The position numbers and the translations under genes are program-made. Below, piece after piece: positions 31,301-40,070 of a stretch of DNA of 64,000 bases (its first letter is position 1; the number at the start of each line of letters is the position of its first letter). Source of the DNA: Sarocladium kiliense (Eukaryota > Ascomycota > Sordariomycetes > Hypocreales > Sarocladiaceae); contig JAUZTG010000041.1 of NCBI GenBank assembly GCA_030734395.1, positions 124,001 through 188,000 of the forward strand, written 5' to 3'. The notes beneath the pieces are model-generated. The model searched no databases and was not told the origin of the DNA. It saw nothing but the letters and a program-made list of their open reading frames with translations.

Positions 31301-31937
31301 GTTTTCGAGCCCGCAAGGAACGCTCGTAACGTACAGCAGCTTGACGTGCGACGTACTCGGATTCTCGCTCTCCAAGCTCTGAACTGACGACCGGCGTGGT
31401 TGCTGCCAGGATTCGTGACGGTGTCGAAAATGGAGTAGCCTCAGTCATATCAATGAAGGTCGGAACCGGAGTTCTTTGTCTTCGAGGGGATTCTTGTGGA
31501 TCGATTTCACCTGATATCCCAAGTGTGGAGGGTCGTGATAGGTCGTTGAAAGATATGGACGAAAGGGTCGATAGCGGAGATGACAGTGGCTCGGTCGTAT
31601 CTGGCGGTGGCGTTGCTTGGTCTGACCTTGCATGATGACACAGGGCAAGCTCATCAAGTTCCTGTGACAAAGGGACGGCCCATAGGTCTCTTGATTGCGA
31701 TTCTTGAAAAGCGAACCCGGTGTCTGGAAGCCGCTTTGTAGTCGTTCGAGCTTCCATGGCTGCTGTTGCTGCTTCACCCTGGGACAGGGGAACGTCCCAG
31801 ACGTCGCCATTCTGCACTTCGGTCGCGTTCTCGTTCCCTTTTGGTAAAATCGTTTCCTGAGACCCAATGCTCTGACTCTCGAAGCCATCTTCCGCTTCCG
31901 AGTCCGGGATTTCCCCAAGCTCTTTCCAATTCCTCAT
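25344..31937 (-). CDS. Mus7/Mms22 family DNA repair protein
   Basis: An intronless frame of 2197 residues beginning MRNWKELGEIPDSEAEDGF, the start motif typical of fungal Mus7/Mms22 (WKEIGEVPDSD-like). The first about 900 residues are low complexity: Ser/Arg/Gln-rich with basic nuclear-localisation clusters. The conserved helical Mms22 region starts around TEYTHHFEIFPLLAGVYFHE and continues to the C-terminus (for example SVVGVIFDFFGSQNLAHLRN and EPEDRCFHVFLKLVALSILR). Mms22 links the Rtt101/Cul8-Mms1 ubiquitin ligase to damaged replication forks in yeast, and Mus7 is the fission yeast relative. The length fits the filamentous fungal family. It shares a 347-bp upstream region with the small membrane protein gene at 32285. 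Confidence 0.9.
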   Translation of the reverse strand: MRNWKELGEIPDSEAEDGFESQSIGSQETILPKGNENATEVQNGDVWDVPLSQGEAATAAMEARTTTKRLPDTGFAFQESQSRDLWAVPLSQELDELALCHHARSDQATPPPDTTEPLSSPLSTLSSISFNDLSRPSTLGISGEIDPQESPRRQRTPVPTFIDMTEATPFSTPSRILAATTPVVSSELGERESEYVARQAAVRYERSLRARKPIQQHPFLLEAAQYRTSMQSRGLKPLRIAAMQIESRRKDQETQETPYEPESQDSNGDEGSGSRQMGSQVLGDFDDWAFPSSSPPSPPRAPRVSIPSSQTGSLLETDSTSVHMDDFAGADELPALEDLLSHPRRPSNKYTPKRRPTSPRTSSKKKQRRLVLDSDDVLPPARTAREDLPDSLQDAQGALPPSSSFEPVPNFLFARSKSLKGQHHSTQPQRSKSPATPDPIPDAMVIDSGSESEDQVHRAAPEITNETDNNESESDGGEKIVSTVGRTIRGVLPASWLRLDQQSGRDKIRKAVTSRAVLRSPERDQRRGVAQKRKGNATTSLGNDRIWSDESEAETPTRQQATTDDAFPNQTRLMVNEVSDLPGPVDPYYSDDDGFGMEDNQIDHMLAPRHRQMKLAESFQAAGKRQSTPQSVTKARPKKALQQPRITSALSGVNEPSPSALRVTKQHRKRNRANANGSSHRTSESRRHSGRRKASALGILDVIEPDAPRFLRIAARTARQRPSQGRGSPTHKAISLANREDHVDALSVLHQWRAGAIPQRATVTSSVRKRGGSRRSQPLTETSGNQDPYKAARPLRKANTGQNPVQASTDAARQGTMARSMSSRSVGDHEFRQAQLETSESDPRNSRSFYTGKRALDKLFRRPPTAQSTVGVLSVSDDIDALDESPVERPKGLHKRKQRALQSKVSEKSRYRKQAKPTRENLDAPQFVHAHDPLPRRQDAVDIIQPVEPQGSGVRMSGLGPYGTEYTHHFEIFPLLAGVYFHETSLIGRGILASIADHPITAVEDISRTRLSYTLGDQNLRWGPWSEHVSSELGILFDFITEKLEDPGAMPEASAAQITKAADFVLSYVKDHMSFHQASDTKAFFTRFHEVLCGFNDKVKLQLQTTGTVHGTSSVAMQRTFERVLLAALCVVQICRNEPSFVNEQIQAEDMLKAIATTTVSMLMRLGTNELRQAYGSLSSARAREKGLREEGSTIHSWVTVMKVLDEARLLRASFWDIVQANLTARDYIGGHDAEKHDLLWQDLFSFLPLVEFNNMGVLMPGSRHEVVHEGWGLPQKLLRNVLQLYRENPRQPPSFNNYCRALVARCHYLVEQWGWRKSSSVVGVIFDFFGSQNLAHLRNEEVYKSPRFLEDLSSNPRLEIEPEDRCFHVFLKLVALSILRLRDVDATKDIRNLVARTMPNHSRHYLKEQNLHQRDLAALRNHHDLLCTLFWACPPDLRPSAAIIEGLVDPASSHKETCLISLRSWSQLARFLVNNGEASIAKVFGPFVSWRDGFFGKMLQQYSSIASEINQQFHSLAKEERQGVSDDMLKAMVSANKIAVQDVLHFSVTASYDVMMQCPDLESAVWSLSTKQLQQVFDHFSAAPPELDWSILTVTLKTLGAFLAKIDEFKDAEESQQRESQVLDSEQADDALQTLDECVAKKYFAMARCVLSNRGEGDKLAAVNVMDKAACKELVITLSSKFASRLVSSGSMRLGQLFKYNKYGLFDAATLKLDLEQRRYLVLCILSLLKSNTHDFSDAGFTLLDVWMLAIVKPREGLCWENQLADQLQSIGTEFIPEAATGLAVQPHYHSNRDMFEFAISYMRNRVREAESSQKKGLVSEYAQTLKMVMAQMMSDLKTVSWDLAEHPAYVSFVRGIISLIRSHGADICAVDDFYYQISKDYSPPAEDPQLQVAGMIGYELKLNDPGARQQLFFFMFNSFKLAMNKDELGQHTVLLWKGIKRPAVRRFVLGKLLAAALRAAWQQPPAHVFVDFCMDAFEQLLAGSILSTELQLDDLDPLLSTIAAIVSGFHQLSAVPSTSEVHLINRTLAFMNLVWPSLLIMTVRHIGAPQLEVVRDALKAFKSSFHVILRHLELANGYPYWETSHLLRASLRHVARPDAPDDADVASFRDNIVADVERNWNVGEKRIGIKTPAKSTQSSTQIGQGVKVPERDVTQLYLDMKALLAIWIDNYEELFEDDTRERKNDAPSAHKDLVF

Positions 31938-32284
31938 GGCTTGCCGCTGTCATGATCGACATTCGGTCATTGTGGTAACATGCAACTCAAGGCAGCATTC
32001 AAAACTGCGATCGAGAAATCGGATGTCGAATTCCAGATTGTAAGATCGGAGAGCGGGTTGTTCTGGAGAAGTTGAACCCTCTGCAAGTTGTGAACGGTAT
32101 CGACGCGGTCGTTAAGTGCCAAAACGGTGGGGAACGCGTCGAGCATGTCAACGCGGTCGTGGTGGGGCCGACCGTTACCATGGCTTGATCGCCGTAACAA
32201 ACGGTGGTGCTGGACCAATTCTTCGTCTACCAGGTGAGCCTTCAACCTCCAATCTACGACATCGCTCAGCTGACGCACTACACA
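31938..32284. other. Short bidirectional promoter region
   Basis: 347 bp between the divergent ATGs of the Mus7/Mms22 gene (31937, minus) and the small single-span protein (32285, plus). No recognised factor site. Confidence 0.5.
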
Positions 32285-32591
32285 ATGAGCGTCTTCCAGA
32301 GAGCTCTGCCTCTGGCTCTCGCCATATTCAGTGGTGTTGTAGGGGGTAAGATGAAACGATTCAGATTTCCACTGGGCAAGAGGCTGACAGGCGAGGAAGG
32401 GATTTACACATTCAAGCCCATGTTTGACCCGGCAGAAAAGGCGAGGCTTGACGTTCTGCAGAGGTGCGTTCTTAGCAAACAACTACGATGCTTATGTTTC
32501 AACAATTTGACTAAGATATTGCAGTCCCAAAGCAGAGACACGCGAGTCTTCGCCTGCGGAAGCACCCAAGGGAACTCCACGACCAACTTGA
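32285..32591 (+). CDS. Small single-membrane-span protein, probably mitochondrial (63 aa)
   Basis: Three small exons, 32285-32345, 32400-32463 and 32525-32591, join in phase through introns of 54 and 61 nt with GTAAGA/GTGCGT donors. The 63-residue product is MSVFQRALPLALAIFSGVVG, then GIYTFKPMFDPAEKARLDVL, then a polar tail ending KGTPRPT. There is one N-terminal hydrophobic span after a short positively charged start, then a charged amphipathic segment, the layout of many inner-membrane assembly or accessory subunits. Without splicing the frame also stays open through the first intron but would insert a basic, non-membrane stretch directly after the span. I do not recognise the family. The gene is too short and too split to be found by single-frame searches. 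Confidence 0.6.
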
Positions 32592-32688
32592 GATGACCCT
32601 AAACTCAGCAGCCACTGCAGCATTGTATCATGTATCAAACAAATATATCACTATAGCCACATAGTGCTCAATGATGTATTATCCTGCT

Positions 32689-35215
32689 CTACAGGAATGC
32701 CGCGGAGTCTACACCCAAGAAGAAACGCTCCCAATCTATGTGGTCCACGTCCATGCTGGCTTCAAATCCAAGCCATTGTTCATCAGTCATTGTCGGATCC
32801 TCCGCCTGCCCCGGTACTAACAGCGCAGGCATACTCTCATCAGCAGCCCTTGAACCTGTGTCAAGCGTCGGTGGCACACCTCGAAGTTCTTGTTGCTCAG
32901 AATCCTTGTCAAGAGCCGCAAGCGCTGGATGTGATGGGTTCTGCTTCCGCAGCACCAATTTTGATAGATCAAGCAACCTTTGCGCGGTTGTCGAGATCTT
33001 CTTCGCCTGTTCCAAAGTCGCCCATGCCTCCAGGATCTCCTGGGGCTTGGGCTTATCTTCATGTTGCGGCCCGTCAGCCACACACGCATCTACCACCAGC
33101 GCAATGCTAGAGAGAAACACGCAGCGCAATACCATAGTCATTCGCGTCCGTAGACTCATGGGCGTCAATGTTTCTTTGCTCAGTTGCGCCTCAGATCGGA
33201 GGATGATGCGTGCCGACTCAAGACACACCCTTCTTGAATAGGAGAACGCAGGATCGACGGCTCCGCGGGCGAGGAAAGGGAGATGGATCTGGCAAAGATA
33301 TCGATGAACCATCAAATGAAGTGTACACCTTCTGAGCACGGCGCCGGCGTAATTGCGCGACGCCTCTCGTACGAAGTTTCGAGACGCTTCACCAGCAAAA
33401 TGCAGAGAAAAGAACGGAGGCAGCTCGCTGAGGAAGCGGTGCAAGCGTGCGTCAATCTCAATCACTCGGTCGTATTGTCCCTTCTCTGGGTCAGAGTCGC
33501 TCGGTACTTCTAGGAAATTGAACTCTCGGAAGAGTTCTGCGAAGCGTATCCGTTGAAGGAAGTACGATGCCGATGTCTCTTCGTCGTATGGTCGAGGCAC
33601 TATCTCCCGATCATCTACAAGGTCTTCATCGTCGACATTGAGAGGTTTGCGCAGGTGTAGGCCGCGAGGATCGACGAGATACGACCCTTCCAAAGGCATT
33701 GCCAGGCTTCCGAGGGTCCTAGATAGGGTCAGAATATCAGCACGGATACTAGAAGGAAAGTATAAGAGGGTCAAGGAGAGGAGAGGTGTCAGAATAAGTG
33801 CAAAGATAGATATGAGAATAGGTATAAGAATAGATATGAGAATAGGTATAAGAATAGATATAGGAATAGGAGCAAGAATAGGTATAGGAATAGGAGCAAG
33901 AATAGGTGTAAGAATGGGTGTGAGAATGGGATGTTGAAGGACAGAAGGGATAATAGAAGCAAGGATAGAGAGTGCCAGTTAGGTCGGAGTACTTACCAGT
34001 CAGTGGCAGCCAGATACCACATAATCCGGCGAGCGATCTCCTTCTCACTAGGCGTCATCCCTTGAACCCGGCTGACAGACCAGCTAGATCGAGCCTTATC
34101 AATAGTGTGCAGTCCCAGGTTGCGTGCCGCATGAATAGCCCGCGCAAGCATTTCTCCAACCCGTCCAGAGATGCCTTCCATCAAGAAGATAACGAAGAAG
34201 AGAATAGTAGCACCTTGCACAAATTCTATAGTGAGTGTTGCGAGCCTTTGGCAGTGGTCTGTCAAATCCATTCCGGCTTTAATCCATGCTACAGCTTGCC
34301 TGGTAGCCGTTGCCGTATCGAAGAAAGTGCAGTGTGCATCCTCATGCTGAGTCCATGTTATGCAGACGTTGGCGAGGATACATACCAACAGCAGAGCGGC
34401 GCTTTTGTCGATTGGCCTGCCGGCTTCGATGTCGTCATATAGCCTTTCGACTTTAGCGTCGAGAGTCGGGAAATGGATAATGTGGTGAAAGTAGGTGATC
34501 TCGAGGAAGTATCTTTGGGTAAGATATCTTGCCTCCTCCCGCAGGGGGAGAAATATGCATTTAACAGCAGGATATAGCTCTTCCTGTGAGAGCTGGCCCT
34601 GGGTTGAGATACTGAAGAGTCCCTGCTTGGTGATCTGACGTATTGGGGATACTCGAAACTCCAGACCGTCAGAGACGAATCTATCCTGTATAAGGCACCG
34701 AGGTTAGTACAGCATAACTAAGCGTGTATTTTTGGGGTCATGAATCATACGGCTAGGGGTTCAGAAGTGCAGCCTGACTCTAGCCATAAAGCGTCCGTTG
34801 TGAATCTCTGGAGATGTACGGAGACGGGAGGCTCCTGAGTCGTAGCCCGTGATGGTGCCGTCGAGCCCCGAGCAGTAGTTGCCGTTGAGGTGTTAGCTGG
34901 TGGAGATCGGTTAGAAGGGTCCGTTGAGTTGGACCCAAAGACAGCATTCTTCGTCTTCTTCAGTTCTTCGTTCTGATCCGAGACTGTCTTCTCAAGCTTG
35001 TCAAGCCTCGACAATAGCTTGAGCAGAGCATCGCCTCCCAAACCTCCAGCCGATTCGCCGGCACCGGGTGCCACGGGAGGCACAACGCCAGTCCCGAGCT
35101 CACATATGACGCCACGGCTCGTACAGTTCGAACAAGGATATTGACGATTACAACGGAGTTTCCGCGTCCTGCAGAAGACACATGAGACGGGCCTCTGACG
35201 GGGCTGCCGTCCCAT
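32689..35215 (-). CDS. Zn2Cys6 fungal-specific transcription factor
   Basis: Exons (minus): 35215-34751, 34685-33997, 33718-32689 (727 residues). The Zn2Cys6 cluster near residues 11-38 is CVFCRTRKLRCNRQYPC then SNCTSRGVIC, spacing C-x2-C-x6-C-x5-C-x2-C-x6-C. A coiled coil (LLKLLSRLDKLEKTVSDQNE) follows. The fungal transcription-factor middle homology region runs from about residue 200, with YFLEITYFHHIIHFPTLDAK, EIARRIMWYLAATDW and, across the second intron, KPLNVDDEDL. The second intron (33996-33719, 278 nt) is unusually long because it contains a 12-bp minisatellite. The gene is divergent from an MFS transporter 1.17 kb away, a common regulator/target arrangement, so it may control that transporter; this is inference. 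Confidence 0.88.
33791..33934. repeat. 12-bp minisatellite, 12 units, inside an intron
   Basis: Twelve imperfect copies with consensus AGAATAGGTATA on the plus strand lie wholly inside intron 2 of the Zn2Cys6 gene. Sub-types alternate (GGTATA / GATATG / GGAGCA), showing higher-order duplication. On the transcribed-sense strand the repeat is pyrimidine-rich. The 12-bp period keeps a spurious reading frame open on the minus strand. Confidence 0.85.
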
Positions 35216-36381
35216 GGTGTCGGATCCAGTGTGCGTAGACTCCGCTCAAGGCAACCAAACCAAGCCGGGTGAGTCGGAAGAGAATTTCTTCCTAAATGAG
35301 CAAGAGAAACGAATAGTGTATGGCCAGCGGAATCGGAATTGTCGAGGGGACGAGACAAAATCTCACCGTGGAGGAGCACATAAAGGTGCGTGAGTCCGCG
35401 GAGTTTCCGTTGCCAAGGGGGGCGGATTCTAGATTTGGTGCTAAGTTACGTAGACTGTCAAGGGTGATTACTACCTGATGCAGATCTCATACGGATCATG
35501 GTCGCTTTCCGGAAGTGTGAAATCGTTCGAAATCTTTGTCTTGCTATTCTATGTTCTATCTTGTTTCCTATTCTAGATGCTCTTATGGTGCATTTTATGA
35601 TCAATATTACACTTGGTGTTATGGTTCCTATCTTTTGTCGCTACTGTGGTAATTATCCCGCCAATATTGTAGTCGCTATTCTGACTTCTCTCATTCGTAC
35701 CTGCTGTGGCTTTTCTTGTCGTTCTTTTGCTTTTCCGAGTGTTTTCAATTTCTCATTCCCTTGTTCAATTACTCATCTCTTTCAGAAAATCTCTATTTTG
35801 GGGTTGAAGCAAGCATGCTTCTCGTGTGTGAGTTGTGGGTCGCGTGGGCATGAGACTCCCGTCCCAAGCCATAACTGCTGGATTGTCAAGTCAATACGAC
35901 GGCGCCCAGGAGGAAATGATCACTGCTTGTTCCAAATACGCACAAGCATGAGTCCCTACAAAGTCATAAAGTCCATTATGACACATCTCTCCGGCCTAAA
36001 TAGCTGTTGCCATGTCTGAGGTGAGGCGACATACAAGGATCATCGTCCACGGCTGCCTCTTAGTCTTCATCCGCGGAGTTTCCTAGGCCACAAAATGCAA
36101 TCCGTACCACACAACACGGCATAACTATGCTTGTTGCAGCCGTAATATCAAGCCATTAGACGCATTTTGGATCATCCTTTACTTCCTTTGAAATATGAGC
36201 TGTGGCCAAGCATCCGTATTCGCACTTGGCGTGACTTCCTTCTGTAAGGGTTCTTGAACATACTCTCCGCGCAACCTGCCGCCATCCACCTACTTCGCTG
36301 TGTACAGGCGCACTGAAAGACTTGGAGACATTTACGACCAAGTTCACTACTAAGCAGCGAGCTTGGTACTGCTCTGGCAGT
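35216..36381. other. Shared upstream region of Zn2Cys6 regulator and MFS transporter
   Basis: 1.17 kb between divergent start codons. The part 35500-35800 is T-rich and pyrimidine-biased; no gene is seen. CGG triplets occur but I cannot point to a convincing paired CGG binding site. Confidence 0.5.
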
Positions 36382-38177
36382 ATGAGCAAGGAGACTACGG
36401 CCCGTAGCTCAGCCGAGTTGGAACAAGGCGATCCATACCACCACCCCGATGACACAGCCTCAGAGAAATCTGGAATCGCAACACCATTCGACCAAGACCT
36501 TGAGACAGGGACCCAGACAACAAATCGCCAAGAAGATGCCCCTGATCCTGACGTGGTTGATTGGGATGGTCCGGATGACCCAGAGAACCCAATGAATTGG
36601 CCGCAGTACAGAAAGGTCATCAACATCGGTCTCATTTCTCTCTTTACCTTCCTCACGTAAGTCAACTAGGCCGGTGCCGAAACCCCTTGGTTGTCTTGAG
36701 GTGGCTGATTCCAAGCAAAGGCCCCTGGCATCCTCCATCTTTGCCCCCGCCATTGATCTTGTAATGGACGATTTCGACGAAAAAAGCCCCGAATTAGCTT
36801 CCTTCATTGTATCGGTTTACCTTCTCGGGTACTGTTTCGGACCTCTCATCATTGCTCCTCTTTCTGAAGTCCACGGTCGGGTCCGCCTATACCATGTCTG
36901 CAACGTCCTCTTCGTTTTTTGGACTGTGGCCTGTGCGCTGGCACCTAACATCAACGCTCTCATCGCGTTTCGCTTCCTTGCTGGCTTGGCCGGTAGCTGT
37001 CCCATGACTATTGGGGCGGGGAGCATTACCGACATGATTCCCCAGGAGAGACGAGGAAAGTACATGGCTAGTTGGATCTTCGGGCCCCTCTGGGGTCCAG
37101 TCATCGGACCAGTTGGTAGGTCGATGCTTCCCAACTTCAAGCGCTGTCTCAACGCTGATACCTGTGATTTTTCAGCTGGAGGGTATCTTTCGCAAGCTCT
37201 TGGTTGGAGGTGGTCGCTATGGTTGGTGGTGATCCTCGTAAGTTGAAGCGCTACACTCTGTGCCCTCAAGCGAATTAACATGTCTTTCAGACCGGCGCGG
37301 TCATCATCCCAAGCCTGTTCTTCCTACGAGAGTCATATGCTGTAATACTTCTACAGCGCAAAGCCCACCGATTGCGACGAGAGACTGGCAACGAGAAGCT
37401 ACGATCCAAGCTTGATACCCATCTCACGCGAGAGGAAGTCTTCAAGCTCGCCATCGTGCGGCCTCTGAAGATGCTGTTCTTCTCACCCATCACCTTCATT
37501 ATGGCCTCGTATCTCTCCTTCATGTACGGCGAGGTCTACACCTTCATGACAGCCTTAGGTTATGTGTTCGACACAGCATATGGCTTCGACACCGGCCAGA
37601 TCGGACTCACCTTCCTCGGTTTCGGCTTTGGATCTATGATTGGCCTTGCCATTGCCGCAAGCACCCTGGACCGACTCATGCATTACCAGGTAAAGCTGAA
37701 CGGTGGAAAGATGCTACCAAAGTATCGTTTGCCAATGTGCATTCTGGGTGGAATCCTGGCCCCCATAGGTCTTCTATGGTTCGGGTGGGCAGCAGACCAA
37801 AAAGCGCACTGGATCGTGCCCATCATTGGCACAGGACTCTTCGGAATTGGCGGGATATTCGTTCTGGTAGGTTTGGGGAACCACAAAGCATCGTGATCAC
37901 AAAGTTGACCTGAGACTCGCAGATGACCGTACAGACGTACTTGGTCGATGCATTCGAGCAGTATGCTGCATCAGCCATTGCAGCCAACATGGTCTTCAGA
38001 TCCCTAGTCGGAGCCATGTTGCCTCTTAGTGGAAGAAAGCTGTTCGAGTCATTGGGGATTGGCTGGGGTAATTCGCTGCTGGCTTTCATCGGCATTGCAC
38101 TGGTTCCATTTCCCATGGCCTTGTACAAATACGGTGAGAGGATTCGTCACAAGACACTGTTCGGTGTCAAGTTCTGA
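36382..38177 (+). CDS. MFS transporter, DHA1-type multidrug/polyamine family
   Basis: Exons 36382-36656, 36721-37115, 37176-37237, 37291-37866 and 37923-38177 join in phase to 520 residues. The start is the first ATG of the frame. An acidic N-terminus ends in the family motif DDPENPMNWPQYRKV. About twelve membrane spans follow, with the motif-A loop APLSEVHGRVRLYHV, motif PLWGPVIGPVAGGYLSQALG (across an intron), WRWSLWLVVIL and the late loop QTYLVDAFEQYAASAIAAN. This is the layout of fungal DHA1 exporters (drug or polyamine:proton antiporters of the plasma membrane). The substrate is unknown. The Zn2Cys6 gene transcribed in the opposite direction may regulate it. Confidence 0.88.
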
Positions 38178-38620
38178 AGGAGTAGAATATGCGACGGACG
38201 AGCAGGCCATTGTTTGCACATGTCAAAAGTAATTGAGGCTCCAAGCCAAAGAACCTTGAGATTAGGAGTAAGATAGAGAAAACATCATAATAGAACTCAT
38301 TCCTTCGTCATCCTGATCGACTCTCTCGCATTTGTAAATGGCGAAACACGATTCGTCACCAGCCGATCGTGCAGCCCCTCCCATCACCCAAAACCCCGTA
38401 GGAATGTCTGTCACGTGACCTCGGCATCACACCTCCTTAGTCATCCTCCCGTTACCCGAGCTTTTCGTAGGAGACGCCGCTCCCAGCAAAACCAATCCAT
38501 CATACGATTCCAGCTCAATTACCCTCAAATCCTCTCCCTCCCTCCCCCGGCTCGACCACCGACGACGCGACACATCCACGCCCATAAAACCCTCTCAATC
38601 CCTCGCTTCTTCTTTCGATC
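38178..38620. other. Intergenic, COX5 promoter region
   Basis: 3' flank of the MFS gene and promoter/leader of COX5. It contains the palindrome GTCACGTGAC at 38410-38419 and a CT-rich leader before the ATG. Confidence 0.5.
38410..38419. promoter_or_regulatory. GTCACGTGAC palindrome upstream of COX5
   Basis: A 10-bp perfect palindrome with a CACGTG core, 202 bp upstream of the COX5 ATG. This is the classic form bound by Cbf1-type bHLH factors in fungi, which also act on respiratory genes in several yeasts. A CACGTG also precedes ATP2 in this window. Confidence 0.45.
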
Positions 38621-39558
38621 ATGCTGCGCACTCCCGCATCGACCCTGCTGCGCAGGTCCCTCGCCTGCCAGCAGCGCGCCAACACCGTCCGTTACGCTTC
38701 GTCCGCCGCCCAAGTCATCTCCAACCCGACCCTCGCCAACATCGAGAAGCGATGGGAGGGCATGCCTCTTCAGGAGCAGGCTGATCTGTGGATGGCGCTC
38801 CGTGATCGCATGAAGGGTAGCTGGACTGAGCTCACTGTCCAGGAGCAGAAGGCCGGTGCGTGTTTTCCCTGAGCATGAACCCCCGACGCTGGCATTTTTG
38901 GTGGTGGAGTCTAGGGACCCGACAGCCGAGCTTGGTGACGAGGAGCTTTATCGACCACGACAACGACGCCTAATCGATGAGCAAGTGTGTCAATTGAGCT
39001 GCTGGAGGTCTCTCGGCGGCTCAATTGAGCATATTTGCTTCAATCGGGACCTCGGGTCGATAAATGGGTCCAATTGACCTCCTGCGTCATATGAAGCTTC
39101 TCACACCAAGCTCCCTGACGGTTCCGAAAACACAACAGCTACGCAAATGTATCGCAATGGCGGATAACCAAGGCTCATAGCTAACTCTTGATCTTTGACA
39201 GCTTACTGGATCGCTTTCGGTCCCCACGGTCCCCGTGCCGTCGATCCCCCGGGTACCGGCGCCCGCGTTGCCTGGGGCGTTGCCATCGGTCTCGGTGTCA
39301 GCTTCGCTCTTTTCGGCACCATCCGCATGTTCGCTAAGCCCGCTCCTCACACCATGACCAAGGAGTACCAGGAGATGTCCAACGAGCTCCTCATCGTAAG
39401 CCGGCCCACCAACCACCTCAGCAACGTGCGTCCCTCTAGCAAGACACTGACCATCCCTCCCTCGCGTGCAGAACCAAAAATCCGACCCTCTCACCGGTAT
39501 CTCCTCCGAGGGCTACAACGGCCCCGGCATGGTCCAGTCTCCTCCCAAGAGCGGTTAA
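38621..39558 (+). CDS. COX5: Cytochrome c oxidase subunit 5 (COX4 of animals), mitochondrial
   Basis: Exons 38621-38855, 39202-39395 and 39472-39558 (171 residues). The N-terminal presequence is rich in Arg/Ala/Ser (MLRTPASTLLRRSLACQQRA). The mature part begins about SAAQVISNPTLANIEKRWEG and has the subunit IV motif LWMALRDRMKGSWTELTVQE, then AAYWIAFGPHGPRAVDPPGT and one membrane span (RVAWGVAIGLGVSFALFGTI). It is a nuclear-encoded subunit of respiratory complex IV in the inner membrane. Intron 1 is 346 nt, several times the local norm, and carries three CAATTG palindromes (38991, 39022, 39071). Confidence 0.93.
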
Positions 39559-40070
39559 GCATCCGTGTCATCCGATATCTTCGCCGCGCAAGCACAGACG
39601 ACGTAAACGGAACGAGCGGTTCTTCCCTACTCTCTCCCAAGAAGAGGAAACCATGCAACAAAACCAAACTCATACAATACTCTTTTCATTTGTTCTAGAA
39701 TTCTTTACTGTTTTGTTTCTCTTCCCACGCGCGACTGTGCTTGGTCTGTACCGATGATGGGAGAGAGAGAGGGAAAGGATGGAGTTGGGATGTGGAAGAG
39801 GATGGATGGGCCTGGAGAGGAACTTGTACAATTTCTCCCGTGAGTGCCTGAAGGAGATGGTAGCGGAGCGAGTGGTTGTAAATACCTGTACTACGAACGG
39901 GGAAATTTCAAAGGTTCTCTTAATCTTATATTGCGAGCCTGTTTGTGAAGCTATGTGCACTGACTACCATCATGCACGATTTGAAAGGAATAACGCCATC
40001 CATTCCAAATTATCATAAGTAAACCAACAAATGCAGTGCTCGGCGGAGAGCATCATATACATCATGTTCC
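39559..40070. other. 3' regions of convergent COX5 and ClpX genes
   Basis: About 510 bp between two genes that face each other. It contains T-rich and GA-rich stretches; no gene or RNA was recognised. Confidence 0.5.

Noticed and set aside
33791..33934. Possible CRISPR-like or direct repeat array
   Set aside because: Units are contiguous 12-mers without spacers in a eukaryotic intron; a minisatellite.
33749..34048. 99-codon minus frame with Ser/Tyr/His repeats
   Set aside because: Lies in the minisatellite intron; kept open only because the repeat period is 12 bp. Exon 2 reaches a stop one codon after the GT donor in the true frame.
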